64,000 bases of DNA from Rhizomys pruinosus (GCA_009823505.1 VZQC01005680.1:2613174-2677173), one strand, 5' to 3'. Numbered from the stretch's first letter, positions 20,751 through 31,939 are shown. Notes: a model not told the origin generated them from the letters alone. Numbers and translations are program-made.

Positions 20751-20902
20751 TGCGCGCGTGCATGTGTGCACATGGGTGCCATAGTCAGAAGATAAGTTTG
20801 GGGAGTCAGTTTTCTCCTTCCACCATTTAGATACCAAGGATCAGATTCAGGTCATCAGGCTTGACAAGAACCTTTAACCTGCTGAGCTAACTCAGTAACC
20901 CG
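20706..20902 (-). repeat. B2-class SINE with (GT)n tail, nested in a B4
   Basis: The (GT)n at 20708-20746 is the reverse tail. The body has gatcagattcaggtcatcag, and the head ends at gctgagctaactcagtaacc. Confidence 0.82.
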
Positions 20903-20997
20903 ACCTGGCTTTTTAACTGTGGGTTCTGGGGATTGAACTCTGGTCCTTATGCTTTTGCAACACGCACTTTACCCATTGAGCTATCTCCCAACTCAGG
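20903..20997 (-). repeat. B4 SINE, second part
   Basis: actgtgggttctggggattg, aactctggtccttatgc, attgagctatctccc. It continues the B4 at 20516. Confidence 0.8.
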
Positions 20998-21179
20998 TTT
21001 TCCCTTTCATTATTCTTTTGTATATGAATTTTTTTCCTGTAAGGATGTGTCTGTCATTGCAAAGATACATGTAGCTATTTTAATCAAACAGTAAGAAGAC
21101 AATTAGAAAGCAATGCAGTGAGAGGCCTGTGCTGTTAGGTGAGGGAGGAACTGTGCTGATCATAAGTATATTTTACAGG

Positions 21180-21395
21180 GCTGTAGATTGCAGTTCAATT
21201 GGGAGAGTACTTGCCTAGGATGCATGAAGCCCTGGGTTCCATGCACAACATGGCACAAACAGGGTGTGGTGGTGCATGCCTGTCATCCCAGCTCTGGGGA
21301 GGTGGAGGTAAGGGAATCAGGAGTTCAAGGTCATCCTTAACTAAGTAGTGATTTTGAGGCCAATCTGGGCTGCATGAGACCCAGTGTCAAAACCC
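21180..21395 (+). repeat. ID-B1 (B4-class) SINE
   Basis: ID head with gtacttgcctaggatgcatg and ccctgggttccatgc, then B1-like gtggtggtgcatgcctgtca, gagacccagtgtcaaaac. Confidence 0.87.
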
Positions 21396-21663
21396 TGCTC
21401 CATTCCTTACCAAAGAATTGGGTTCTGGGGAGAAAGTAGCAAGGAGCAAATGGTCTGCAGATTATAGACATGAGCACTGGGTAGGCGAAGAGGAAATGGG
21501 GAGCCAAGGCAGAAGGTCAGAGAGCAGGCACAGCTCAAGGTCTGCAGAGGGCCTCGAGGTCTTCACTACCAGGCAGGGGTTCATGGCTTTATATTTAATC
21601 TGTAAGGCAAAGAAAAGCCATGTGTGTGTGTGGTATGTAGGGATTGATTCAAAAGATGTGCTT

Positions 21664-21885
21664 TGGGGCTGGTTAGGAGCACCTGCTACTCTTGCAGAGG
21701 AGCCAAATTCAGTTTCCAGCATTCATGTGGGGCAGCTCACAACCACCTGTAACTCCGGCTCTAAGTTATCCAACACCTCCTTCTGGCTTCTGTACTCACA
21801 TGCACACGCCTACACACAGAGGCACACTCATGCACATACCTACACACAGAGGCACACACATACACAGAAATAAAAATGAAATTAG
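21664..21885 (+). repeat. B2-class SINE with CA-rich tail
   Basis: ggggctggttaggagcacct, gcagctcacaaccacctgta, then a doubled 'cctacacacagaggcacac' tail and aataaaaat. Confidence 0.85.
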
Positions 21886-21977
21886 AAGGACAAAAAGTAT
21901 GCTTTAGGAAAATTAATCCACCAAAAGTATTAAGGGTTAGCAGAGGCGGGAGCAGGGGACTCCTAGCTTATGAAGTG

Positions 21978-22047
21978 CGGGAGATGGAGCCCATGGCTCA
22001 TGCATAGTAGGCAAGCTCTCTGCCAACTGAGCTCTACACCAGGTCTG
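21978..22047 (-). repeat. ID-like SINE fragment
   Basis: Reverse ID pattern: ggcaagctctctgccaactg, gagctctacaccaggtctgg. Confidence 0.6.
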
Positions 22048-22826
22048 GCTCACTGACTTTTGACAGAGGTATGCAGCATGCTATGTGTATTCCTATCACA
22101 ATTTGAGGCATTTCTACATGGCTGTAGTTTTGATTTCTCCACTGCTGGATTTCTGCGAACCCACTGGGGCCATGCTCATCTCTCTTCTCTATCTTGTCAA
22201 TATCTGATGGCTATAACAGCTTCATATTCAGTAATTTTCACACATCTAATTCTGATACTTCCCTCAATATATTATTTCTTTCTCCTCCTTCACTATTTTC
22301 CCTGATGTAATAGACAATAAATTCAAGTAAGAACCAGATCCAATCCACTAGATAAAACATTATCCAGTGTGAATGAAAGTTTCTGGGAAAAACAGCATGT
22401 TACGCTGAACCTTCTGCAAAGCTCAATGACTGACTGTGGTGTGGTTAGAATGTTGTAGGTCCAGAGTCTTAATTACAATTTATCTTGAGGTATCTTTAGC
22501 CCCCTTATTAGCCATTCTTTGGCCAACTCTCTGCCTGGCGAAGAGGTGAAAACCCTTTTGGAATGTGTTTCTAGTTTCTACCCAGCAAAAGGCAAGATTA
22601 TCGCCAGATAGCATCTGAGCCCTCTAGCGGTTTACCCCACTTTGCTGTCAGTGTGTTTGAAAAGTGCCTTCATTCATGACTTTCTTCGTTCTGCTACCAT
22701 AAAAATGTAAGGAAATGGCACAAAGGAATACGGAGTTTGTAGGTGACTCGAGTCTGTGCTCCCAGTTCATGGTCACTTGTATTTGGATCCAGAATAAACT
22801 ACCTCTTCTCTTATGCCCTTTGAGAT
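22048..22826. other. unique AT-rich block
   Basis: Nearly 800 bp without a recognised repeat, with a phrase near 22465 (agtcttaattacaatttatc) carrying a TAATTA homeodomain-type core. No gene signal. Candidate non-coding element only. Confidence 0.45.
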
Positions 22827-22841
22827 GAGAGCTGTATTTTT

Positions 22842-23082
22842 TTTAAAAATTTTATTTATTTCTGTATGTATATGAATGTACTGTCTGCATGCAGGTCTGT
22901 GCACCCGTGTCGTGCAATGCCGCGGAGGTCAGAAGAGGGTGTCGGATTCCCTTGGAACTGGAGTTCTCCTGGAATTGGAGTTTCAGACAGTTCTTGGCTG
23001 CCATGTGGGTGCTGGGGATTGAACCCGGGTCCTCTGTAAGAGTGCTCGGTGCTCTTAACTGCTAGGCCATCTCTCCAGCCCC
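22842..23082 (-). repeat. young B2/B3 SINE, 17-bp-duplication subfamily
   Basis: Reverse full copy with the 17-bp internal duplication near 22949-22982. The target duplication gagagctgtattttt at 22827-22841 pairs with gagggctgtattttt at 23083-23097 (one mismatch). Confidence 0.96.
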
Positions 23083-23097
23083 GAGGGCTGTATTTTT

Positions 23098-24400
23098 ACA
23101 TTGACACTATTTATCACTGCCAGGATTTGGTTTCAAAGGACACCATGGATCTGACTATATTCATAAGAGGTATTTATCACACACTTGTCTGTATTAATGC
23201 ATGCCTGGTCATTTTAAGAGAAAAATGCTGAAATCATTCAAAGCCAAAGATAAATGTGTCTGATAGGATTTTTTTTTAAAAACACTGCTATAGTTTGGCC
23301 TGGTTTTGAATGTTTCTTCAACAGGGTCAGGAGCTTGTGGCTTTTGAATCTTTTGGACACAAACCCACTCAGCTGACTTTGGCTCCTTGGGGTGGGTAAG
23401 TAGAGCCCTGTTTCCTCCTGTTTTTAATCAGGTACTGTTTGATATTTACCCACTTCTGACACCTGGCTTGCAACAGGTACCAGGCTGCCAGTTCAGGCTA
23501 GGCTGTTTGTCTGTGACCTCATGGGTCCCTTCCAAGTGACAGTTCTTTTTAGCTGAAATGTTGCTGGGTCACCTTGGCTTCCCCATCCCAGACCCACAGC
23601 TGTGAGCCACAGCCCTGCCCAGAGATCACAGTCTCAGACCCGGGCTCCAGCAGAGGGAAGGGGGGCACGGCTCTTGTGGTTACCGTCAGACGTCAGTGCC
23701 GGAGGCTGGCTTCCAAGACAAGTCTCTAGTACTCAACTTCTCCCCAAAACAAAACAAGAACCAACACATGCAAGTGAAATTACCAGTCTTTTCTGACCCT
23801 TAAACAAACAGCTCTACCTTCCCCGCATGCTAAGCACTCTGGGGCTCTGTGTGAGCCAAAGGTCTAGTGTTTGCAGAAACTTTGGTTGAGCCTGAAGCCA
23901 CATGAATCATGAGACAAGAATGTCACTTTTACCCAAGTCAAGAGTTACTTTGGAACAGTGTCAATGGACATGGAAAGGCCTACGAAGAAATCAATCACCC
24001 ACCCGGTGTACATCCATAAACCACCTGGGACACTTTGCTTAGCCTCTGTTTGTCCATACCCTGGAAAAATCTGGTCTGAAAATGATCCTATTGTTCCCTG
24101 ACCATGACCTGATCCTGCTCTAAGCGATTTCTGCTTTTGACCCTTGCCAAAGCTAGCATGGTTAGCAGCCCCATGAGATCAATAAGACAGGCCAACTTCT
24201 AGCTCCTGCTTTATGAAGAAATAATTAAGAAGAAAGTCAAGGTGGAGCTTGGACAATGCTTTAAGCTTATGGTGACAGACACTGAAGATGGATAAATCTT
24301 TCCCAACTTAGGAACCCTTTTCTCCTCCTGCTGGCAAGGCACCTTCTAGCTAGGGTTGGACTATCCCTACTTTGGGGGAGCTGAAGAGTTTTCAAGGCAG
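23098..24400. other. unique block, no gene seen
   Basis: About 1.3 kb largely free of recognised repeats. Frames are at most about 64 codons and have no domain features. Confidence 0.5.
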
Positions 24401-24402
24401 CC

Positions 24403-24770
24403 TGTATTAGTTTGCTTCTCTGTTGCTGTGATTAAACACCATGACCAAAACCAACTTGGGGAGGAAAGGGTTTACTTAATTCTTACAACTCCTAAGTCAC
24501 AGTCTATCACTAACTCAAGGCAGGAGCCCGGAGGTAAAAACTGAAGCAGAGACCATGGAAGGACATTGCTTACTGGCTTGCTTTCCTTGTCTTATACAGC
24601 CCAGGCCCAATTGTCTAGGGATGGCACCACCCATAGTAGGCTAGACCCTCCTGTAACAACTAATTAAAAAATGCCTCAGAGACATGCCCACATGCCAGTT
24701 TGATAGAGGCGAATCTTCTATTGAGGTTCCCTCTTCCGGCTGACTCCACTTTATGACAAAAATTCAGCAC
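24403..24770 (-). mobile_element. MaLR-type LTR
   Basis: Reverse LTR starting tgtattagtttgcttctctg, with tgtgattaaacaccatgacc, ggtttacttaattcttac, atggcaccacccatagtagg, and ending near aattcagca. Confidence 0.83.
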
Positions 24771-25144
24771 TACCCAGCTAGAGTACCTTGTTCACTTTTC
24801 ATTCAGAACTAGTGTGTTAACTCCCTGTCCAACACAGAGAACGGCCATAATTCTGCTCCTTTAAATGAGACAACTCCAGCCTACCAGTCTTTCCATGGGA
24901 TGGCTTTACCATATTTAGCATTCATTTCTATCCTTAGGCGACAGTGGGTGGGAACTGGAGAGCTGACATGTCCTTGGCACCAACTCAAAAAGAGTCATAA
25001 AATGCCTAACAGCAGCTCAAAAGGGAGTGACATTCTCAACAAGAATACATGAATGAACACAAGGGCCTATGAACCAACAAGGATCTAACAAAATCCAAGA
25101 GGCAGACCCCACTAAGTCTGCATAATGCTCAGAACACAGCTTAA
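24771..25144. other. unassigned sequence
   Basis: Partly resembles an old L1 3' UTR toward its right end, but the match is too weak to call. Confidence 0.4.
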
Positions 25145-25156
25145 AACCTAGCCATC

Positions 25157-25339
25157 CAGAATGCATGAGCTCTGGTGGGGTAGGGGGATGAGGGGGGACA
25201 TGGGTCTAGATTTGATAAAATATATATATATATATGAATAAATTAAATATATATATTTTATTTTTATACTATGTGTATGAGTGCATTGCCTGCATGGATG
25301 TAAGTGCACCCATGCCCTGCAATGCCCCGGGGGGGGGGG
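25157..25339. mobile_element. 183-bp composite insertion between 12-bp direct repeats
   Basis: The exact 12-mer aacctagccatc occurs at 25145-25156 and 25340-25351. Between them lie a G-rich L1-like stretch (tggggtagggggatgagggg), a (TA)n and A/T tract, and a reverse 5'-truncated B2/B3 piece (25258-25330). The piece ends in a C4G12 run. Confidence 0.6.
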
Positions 25340-25354
25340 AACCTAGCCATCTTA

Positions 25355-25675
25355 GGGCTGGGGAGATGGCTTGGTGGGCAAGGTGCTTGCTATGCATGCA
25401 AGCGCGAGGGCCCGAGTGCCATCCTTAGCATCTATGTACAAAGTTCGGCATGGTAGTGAATGCCTGTATTCCCAGCCTGGGGAGGTGGAGGCCGGCATCC
25501 TTGAGCCTGATGGTCAAGCTGGTCTTGCCAAATCTGTGAGCGCCAGGTTCAGTTAGCGATTCTGTCTCAAAAATAAGATGGAGAGTGACTGAAGAAGACA
25601 CCCAATATGGTCTTGTGGCTTCCTTATATACACATACATGCACTCTCTCACACACAGGACTGCATACACATGCAT
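25355..25675 (+). repeat. B4 SINE
   Basis: ggctggggagatggcttggt, ggcatggtagtgaatgcctg, ggttcagttagcgattctgt, ttgtggcttccttatataca and a CA-rich tail. Confidence 0.88.
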
Positions 25676-25998
25676 ACAACTCTATGTCTTTTGCTTTATA
25701 TATTTATAATTTTAAACAGCAGCACACTTAATATTTGTGTACAGTATTTTAGAGCATTCTAGAATTTTATATATTATTTTATCCAGTTTTATTTTGGACT
25801 TTAAGGGGCATGGCATATGGGGGAAGTGTGATGAGGTATGTGAGTGTAGTACATGCTCAAAAATGGTCTCATGACACTGACAGGTCCACTACATGGCCCT
25901 ATGACCTTGGGAACACACTTCACAACTTTTTAAACCTTTCCATTTTCTATAGTATGTAGATAACATGCTGTGGGCCTTAGGTAAATCACTCCACATAA
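25676..25998. other. unique AT-rich sequence
   Basis: No repeat or gene recognised. Confidence 0.45.
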
Positions 25999-26008
25999 AG
26001 ACCTGAGC

Positions 26009-26174
26009 CCGTCAGGTGTGGTGGTGCATGCCTTTAATCCTAGCACTTCGGAGGCAGAGGCAGGCAGATCTTTGAGTGTTCAAGGCCAGCCTAGTCTACA
26101 GAGTGAGTTCCAGGACAGCTGGGGCTACAGGGAGACCCTGTCTTGAAAAGACAAAAAGAAAAAAAAAAAAAAAA
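26009..26174 (+). repeat. B1 SINE, full length
   Basis: gtcaggtgtggtggtgcatg through ctacagggagaccctgtctt and an A-tail. Target duplication aagacctgagc (25998-26008) and aagatctgagc (26175-26185). Confidence 0.96.
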
Positions 26175-26319
26175 AAGATCTGAGCTTAGGGTTTAGAGCA
26201 CAGGGTGAGTGAATATAGGATTGAATGCTTAGGTATTTTTATGTACTTATACCTAAAATCCAATTCATTTACAATAAAATATATCTTGTTATGGACAGAT
26301 GATAAAAAAACTGGCAGAA

Positions 26320-26408
26320 ATGCTTACAGTTAGGGTCAGTAGTATTGTGCTACCTTAGCATGCATGAGGCTCTAGGTTTGATCCCCAGTTCTACTACAAA
26401 AAAAAATG
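26320..26408 (+). repeat. ID element
   Basis: Stand-alone ID-like unit: agcatgcatgaggctctagg, tttgatccccagttctacta and an A-run at 26397-26406. Confidence 0.7.
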
Positions 26409-26414
26409 TTTAAA

Positions 26415-26637
26415 GAGACAGCTTCAAAAGGAAGGTTTCACATCAGCAGATTCAAAAGTACTGTGATAGTCACCTGGGACTGTATACATACTAAAGATGA
26501 AAGCAGAGACTGAAATGTAATCACAGAAGCTTTATGTATGACAGCCTCAATGGGGAAGCAAGCCAGGTGTTCATCAATGAATGGATGAACAGAAGGTAGC
26601 ATATTAACGATAGTGAAATTTTATCCAGCCTTAAAAG
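26415..26637 (+). mobile_element. ancient L1M 3' region, first part
   Basis: aagccaggtgttcatcaatg, aatggatgaacagaaggtag, ttatccagccttaaaag follow the mammalian L1M order. Split by an LTR. Confidence 0.75.
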
Positions 26638-27041
26638 TGTCCTAGTTAGCACTTATTGCCAACTTGACAAAGCTTAGAATCACCTGAAAAGAGCTGACAT
26701 TGAGTATGTCTTTTTCAGATTGGCCGGTGGGCATGTCTGTGAGGAAGTGTCTTGATTGTTACTTGATGCAGGAAGGCTCAGCCCACTGTGGGCAGCACAA
26801 TCCTCTAGGCAGATGGTCCTGGGCTGTGTCAGAAAGCCAGCTGAGCATGAGCCTGTGAGTGACTAGCAAGCAGCATCCTCCATGGTTTATGCTTCTAGTT
26901 CCTGTTTGAGTTCCTGCCTTAGACTTCCTACAGTGATGTATGGTGACCTAGAAGTATAAACCAAATCAACTCTTTCCTCCCCTAAGTTGCTTTAAAAAAG
27001 TCAGAGTGCTTTATCGCAGGAACAGAAACTGAACTAGAACA
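26638..27041 (+). mobile_element. ORR1-like solo LTR inside L1M
   Basis: Starts tgtcctagttagcacttatt, has ttgccaacttgacaaagctt, gtcttgattgttacttgatg, and ends in actgaactagaaca. The flanking 5-mers aaaag and agaag match at four of five positions. Confidence 0.85.
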
Positions 27042-27425
27042 AGAAGGAAGGGCATTGTGACCTAGGCTACATGATAGCTCACCCCAAGGACACTATACAA
27101 AATGAAAGAAGCACCAGTAAAACAAGTGTCATTCCATTTATATGAGGTGCCTAGAGCAGAACAGGAAGTAAAGAGTGCTGCATGGGTTGGAGAAGGGAGG
27201 ATGGGCAGTTCACAGAGATTCAATTTTGGAAGGTGGAAAAAATCTGATGGTGAATAATGATGTCATGGGATAATGAGGTCATCACTTTATGATGTCACCA
27301 GATGATATCATTGGCTGTTATCCGATAATGTCATCACCTGAAATTTCCACAAAACCCACATGTATTATTGCCATTAGAATGATAGGAATGTTAAATTTCA
27401 TGACAGATACATGTGTGTACCTGTA
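27042..27425 (+). mobile_element. ancient L1M 3' region, second part
   Basis: Resumes with gtcattccatttatatgagg, tgcctagagcagaacaggaa, attcaattttggaaggtgga and a degenerate gatgatg stretch. It ends near atgtgtgtacctgtaaaacc. Confidence 0.75.
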
Positions 27426-28115
27426 AAACCACAACAAAAGGTTCTGTAAAAATGTGAGTATTTGCCAACAGGCTTCAAGGAAAAAGGAGGCTGACCCTAG
27501 GCTAGAGTCTCACCACCCAATTAAAGAGGCAGGAAATATACTAAAAAGACAAACAGCAGTCCACAGGCCTGCAATGAAAGTGATTGGCAAGTAAGCCACA
27601 GCATGCCAGGGACATGACTGGACTGGTGGACACTGCATTTTGCATTGCCAGGATGTCTTGGGTCAGACAATGGAGGAAGACATTGACCTGAGGTGAGGGT
27701 GACCGATTAATAAATGCCAAGAACCAAGGGGCTAGGGAAGACACTTGATGACTGCCAAGTCCATCACTGTGCCCTGAGCATGTCACCAGGCAAACATGGA
27801 AACAAGAAAATGGGGTTGTAATTAAGCGCTTTCCCTTTTCATGGCATGAAATGCAGAGGCTAATTACCGACATGCATTCTCATGTTAAACCCCCTCCCCC
27901 ACATGTACTCAGCCCCGCAGGCCTTCATCTGAAAACAGCACTTCACAGTGTTACGTCACACAGGAAAGCTAGGCTCTAAGGACCTAGTAAGCAGGCAAGA
28001 ACAAAGCCAAGGGATGCAGAGGGCATATGTGCTTAACCCTGACTGTGCCCCACATCTCTGCAGGATCTGCATGGGCAATCTGTAGCCTACAGGACAAATC
28101 TAACCCACAGCTAGC
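27426..28115. other. unique block, no gene seen
   Basis: About 690 bp. A 110-codon minus frame (27541-27873) has no recognisable domain, no poly-A context and no splice support, so it is not called. Confidence 0.5.
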
Positions 28116-28129
28116 TTCTGTACACTCTA

Positions 28130-28380
28130 AAATTTTTTTTTTTATTAATTTTATTTATTTCTGTATGTGTATGAATGTACTGTCTGCATGCAAGTTTGTG
28201 CACCCGTGTCGTGCAACGCCGCGGAGGTCAGAAGAGGGTATCGGATTCCCCTGGAACTGGAGTTCTCCTGGAATTGGAGTTTCAGACGGTTCTTAGCCGC
28301 CATGTGGGTGCTGGGGATCGAACCGGCGTCCTCTGTAAGAGCGGTCGGCGCTCTTAACCGCTAGGCTATCTCTCCAGCCC
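28130..28380 (-). repeat. young B2/B3 SINE, 17-bp-duplication subfamily
   Basis: Full reverse copy with the duplication at about 28248-28281. Perfect 14-bp target duplication ttctgtacactcta at 28116-28129 and 28381-28394. Confidence 0.97.
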
Positions 28381-28394
28381 TTCTGTACACTCTA

Positions 28395-28586
28395 TAAGCT
28401 TGGTTTTTACATTTGTATATTGTTGGGGGAAAAAGAAAGAAAACAACAAAGGATGCATGACTGAGTTCTACGTGGATGCAAATGCAAAAGCTAAAATACT
28501 GCCTGACGCTTTACAGAGCAAGTTTGCCCATCCATTCTCTAAGGAACAGGAGAAGGAGGGTATAGGGAACTATAAACACATAGAGC
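28395..28586. other. short unique interval
   Basis: AT-rich, with no repeat recognised. Confidence 0.45.
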
Positions 28587-28811
28587 TAGGGGATGGTTCC
28601 TCAGTGAAGTGACTGTCTCACAGGCATGAAGACCTGAGTTTGCTCCCCAGCACCCACAGAAATATCCAGGCATGGCGGTGCCTATTTGTGACCCTAGAAC
28701 TGGGTAGGGGAGACAGGAGGATCCCCAGGGTGTTCTGGATAACCAGTCTAGTCTACTTGGCAAAGTTCAGACAAGTGAGAGACTCTGTCTCAATAAAACA
28801 AAGTGGGGCAC
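28587..28811 (+). repeat. B4 SINE, first part, split by L1
   Basis: agctaggggatggttcctca, cctgagtttgctccccagca, ggcatggcggtgcctatttg, gagagactctgtctcaataa. Its tail appears after the L1. Confidence 0.85.
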
Positions 28812-29268
28812 AGGGAACACAGTGGAAGAGGGGGTGAAAGACCGTGAGCACCCAGGATGGGGATGCCTTCTGGGTAGGGCACGGCCACTGCACTCATGAA
28901 CTCACAGCAGCTGCGGTTATCTGCACAAGACCAGCACATGACTGGACTCCTTGACTTTTCTTCATGGACCATGAAAAGGGTCCTTGAAGCCCCATCGTTC
29001 CCTTGTGGACTATTGACAATTGGGAGGGGGCATGCCCATTCAGTGGCATTGCCACTGAATAAGTTGCCTTTACTCCAGTGAATAACCTCCTCCCACACTG
29101 AAACAAGAATTTCTAATTAAATTCAGTGCATCACACATAAAAGACATGAGGCTAGGAGGGAGAACTGCTGGCAAGAATTGCTATGTGGGAGAGAAGGATA
29201 TGAGAAAGTGGAATGGGGGTACATGTGAAAATGACTAAACAGACAATAAATAAATAAATAATAAATAA
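28812..29268 (+). mobile_element. L1 3' UTR inserted in a B4
   Basis: catgaactcacagcagctgc, gtggactattgacaattggg, gttgcctttactccagtgaa, and tail with aaataaataaataataaat. 5'-truncated with no ORF. Confidence 0.82.
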
Positions 29269-29375
29269 ATAAAAATGAGGCATATGGTGAAGAAAGACAG
29301 CGAGGTTGTCCTATGGCTTGATAGGTACACACACATGTACATATGCACACACAGGCATGCACAAATACACATACT
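29269..29375 (+). repeat. B4 SINE, second part
   Basis: agacagcgaggttgtcctat, gtacacacacatgtacatat is the 3' end of the B4 at 28587. Confidence 0.75.
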
Positions 29376-29465
29376 ACCTGACTTTTTCAGAACAAGACTA
29401 TCTACCTATGTTCTAGGACACGGGAATAAAGGTGTATGTTTAGTACTGAGAAAAGATACTAAGGG

Positions 29466-29739
29466 TGTGCTGGTCAGTTTTGTCAACTGAATATAAACTA
29501 AAGCTTCTTGAAAACCTCAATTAAGGAATTTCCTCCAGAAAACCAACCCGTGGCCATGTTTGTGAGGCACTGTTTTTAATTGCTAATTGATGTAGAAGGG
29601 TCCAGCTCCACTGTGAGTGGAGCCATCCCTGGGCAGGTGGATCTGGGCTATACAAGGAAGGTCCCAGGCAAAGCAAGTCAGTAAGCAGTGTTCCTTCAAG
29701 GTCTCTGCTTTAGTTCCTGTCTCCTGGTTCCTGTCCTGG
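29466..29739 (+). mobile_element. older ORR1-like LTR, first part
   Basis: Starts tgtgctggtcagttttgtca, passes ttcttgaaaacctcaattaa and ggagccatccctgggcaggt, and is interrupted at 29739. Confidence 0.85.
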
Positions 29740-30142
29740 TGTGCTGGATAGCTTTGGTGTCAACTTGACACACCTGGGTTGAGGGAGCCTCGGTTAAGGA
29801 ATTGGCTCCATTGTATTGGCCTGTGGCCACATCTGTGGAGTATTGTCTTGATGGTCGAGCAGTGTGGGAGGGCCCAGCCCACAAGAGTGGTGCCACCCTG
29901 GGCAGGTTGTTGTGTACTTAAGAAGGCGGGCTGGGCATAAGCCAGAGAGCAAGCCAGAGAACAGCATTCCTCCATGGCTTGTGCCTCAGCTCCTGCCTCC
30001 ATGTTCCTGCCCTGAGTTCCTGTCTTGGGCTCCCTAAGTGATGAACTGTAACCCAGGAGATGTGAACTGAATAAACCCTTTCCTCCCCAAGTTGGTGTCG
30101 GTCAGAGTGTTTTGTCACAGCAATGGAAGACCAACCAGAACA
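29740..30142 (+). mobile_element. younger ORR1-like solo LTR nested in an older one
   Basis: A 403-bp LTR from tgtgctggatagctttggtg to agaccaaccagaaca, with gtcaacttgacacacctggg and gaataaaccctttcctcccc. Flanking 5-mers are cctgg (29735-29739) and cttgg (30143-30147). Confidence 0.93.
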
Positions 30143-30272
30143 CTTGGGTTCCTGCTCTAACTTCTTTCAGTGATGGGCCATAATAGAGATACCAGCTAAC
30201 TAAACCCTTTCCTCTCCAAGCTGTTTATTGGTCTTGGTGCTTCTCAAAAGCAACAGAGAGTTAAGTGATACA
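30143..30272 (+). mobile_element. older ORR1-like LTR, second part
   Basis: cttgggttcctgctctaact, aactaaaccctttcctctcc and end ttaagtgataca resume the LTR at 29466. Confidence 0.85.
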
Positions 30273-30690
30273 GAGGGTAAAGAGAGTTATTAAAGAGAAA
30301 GGTTTCAAAGCTGTAGTCCTATCACCTATGATGAGTCTACAACTCTCATTGTGAAGGAAAGACGTGGTTTTAGTTCGTGAGCAGTGAGGATACAGTACAG
30401 GAAGCCAAGCAACTTATTCAAGCAGATTATGCTTCAAATGAAGAAAACTTGTCTACTCCTTCCTTCTTGTCTCTTCCTTTCTCAAACTCAGTCTTAAAGT
30501 CAAGATCCAACATGTTTTTTAGGAAAAATATTTTATGGTGGTATGTGGTATAAGTCTATGGGTTGGGGCACTTGGAAAGTTTGAAATAGGTTTTGTGTCA
30601 AAACTTGGCAGACTGACTCAGGGTAGGAACCAATTATTGTATGTAATTTGGAAATGGTTGATTTAGAATTTGCTAATTCTTTCTTGTTAA
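30273..30690. other. unique AT-rich sequence
   Basis: No repeat or gene recognised. Confidence 0.45.
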
Positions 30691-30691
30691 A

Positions 30692-30889
30692 AATTTGTTT
30701 TTTGTGTACATGTGTCTCTGTGTATATGCGCAAGTGCAGGTGTGTGCAGAGGCCAGAAGAGAGCACTGGATCTTCTGGAACTGGAATTATAGGCAGTTAT
30801 GAGCCACCTGACATGAGTCCTGGGAGCTGAATTTGGGTCTTCTGCAAGACCACCAAGTGTTCTTAACCACTGAGACATCCCTCAGGTCC
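30692..30889 (-). repeat. B3-type SINE
   Basis: Reverse copy: gaggccagaagagagcactg, gatcttctggaactggaatt, gttcttaaccactgagacat. Confidence 0.88.
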
Positions 30890-31510
30890 CTATAATTCAC
30901 CAATTCTTAAGTGTCTGGAAAATAAGGCAAACTTCAAATGCTCCACCTAACATTAACAAGTTTGGATTCTGAATACAGCCCAGTGCCTTTCAGTCTGTCA
31001 TTAATTCAGTTGATATTTTTCTTCCTAAAGTAATAAATACTTTCTTCCACTGAACTGTATGATAATTATAAGTAAAAAGATTGTTGTTGACTAGCTGTAA
31101 AGTAGATCATATATTCACTTTGTTTCTTAGAAAGACTGTAAGGGGAATGGCCCTAAGGTCTACCTTCTTTCTATGTTCCACAATGCTCAGTTGGGCACCA
31201 GATTGGCACTTAAAAATTTGGTTCTGGTTGGCATTAAGGAATAGCAAATACAAAGCCTAAAAACCAGTAAGGGAAAACTGGCTTTCCCTTGCCAGGTAAA
31301 TGTATTTTGATGTGGCCACTGACAAAATCCTAAGTGGTATGGTTTTCAAGGTTCAGGACTTGAAAAAAATTCTACAAGACTTCTGTGGATAGTTTTTATT
31401 CTCTGAATGTTTCAACACTTAGAATGCTGGGTTGGTTCCATGTGTTTGGAGAGACATCTCTCTGGGAGTTTTGGGCAAGAAACATTCTGCCTGCAAGCTT
31501 GTCATGAAGA
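30890..31510. other. unique AT-rich block
   Basis: About 620 bp with no repeat recognised and no gene signal. Confidence 0.5.
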
Positions 31511-31513
31511 AAA

Positions 31514-31722
31514 TGTGCTGGGTCTGGGTGGATGGCTCAGTGGGTACAGTGCTTGCAGTGAAACAGTGAGGACCTGAGTTTGGATCTCTGACACTCACAT
31601 AAAAGCCAGGCATGACAGAATGTGTCTGAAACACTAGTACTGGGGGTGAAGACAGGAGAGATCCTGGACTTTGATGGCCAGCCAGCCTAGGAGAAAGGAC
31701 AAGCTCCAGGCTTCCATCTTCA
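31514..31722 (+). repeat. B4 SINE
   Basis: gtctgggtggatggctcagt, gaggacctgagtttggatct, gccaggcatgacagaatgtg. Truncated at the 3' end. Confidence 0.8.
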
Positions 31723-31939
31723 GAGCACAGTGCTTTGGCCCAAGGACTTCCTGCTTTATTAATTTGCTTTGTAAGTATGCATATGGCCATCTTGAAGCCA
31801 TTCTGACATTGGTGAAAATATTGTCTACCCCACACAAGGCCTTGGTTACTTCAAGATCCCAAACCAATCTCAGACGTAAAGACACTGTGGTGCATCTCTT
31901 CTTTTTGTTTTTGATGTTGTTTGTTTGCTCTTTTGAGTC

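Noticed and set aside
27541..27873. 110-codon minus-strand frame in unique DNA.
   Set aside because: No domain, no promoter, poly-A or splice context, and its length is within chance for this composition.
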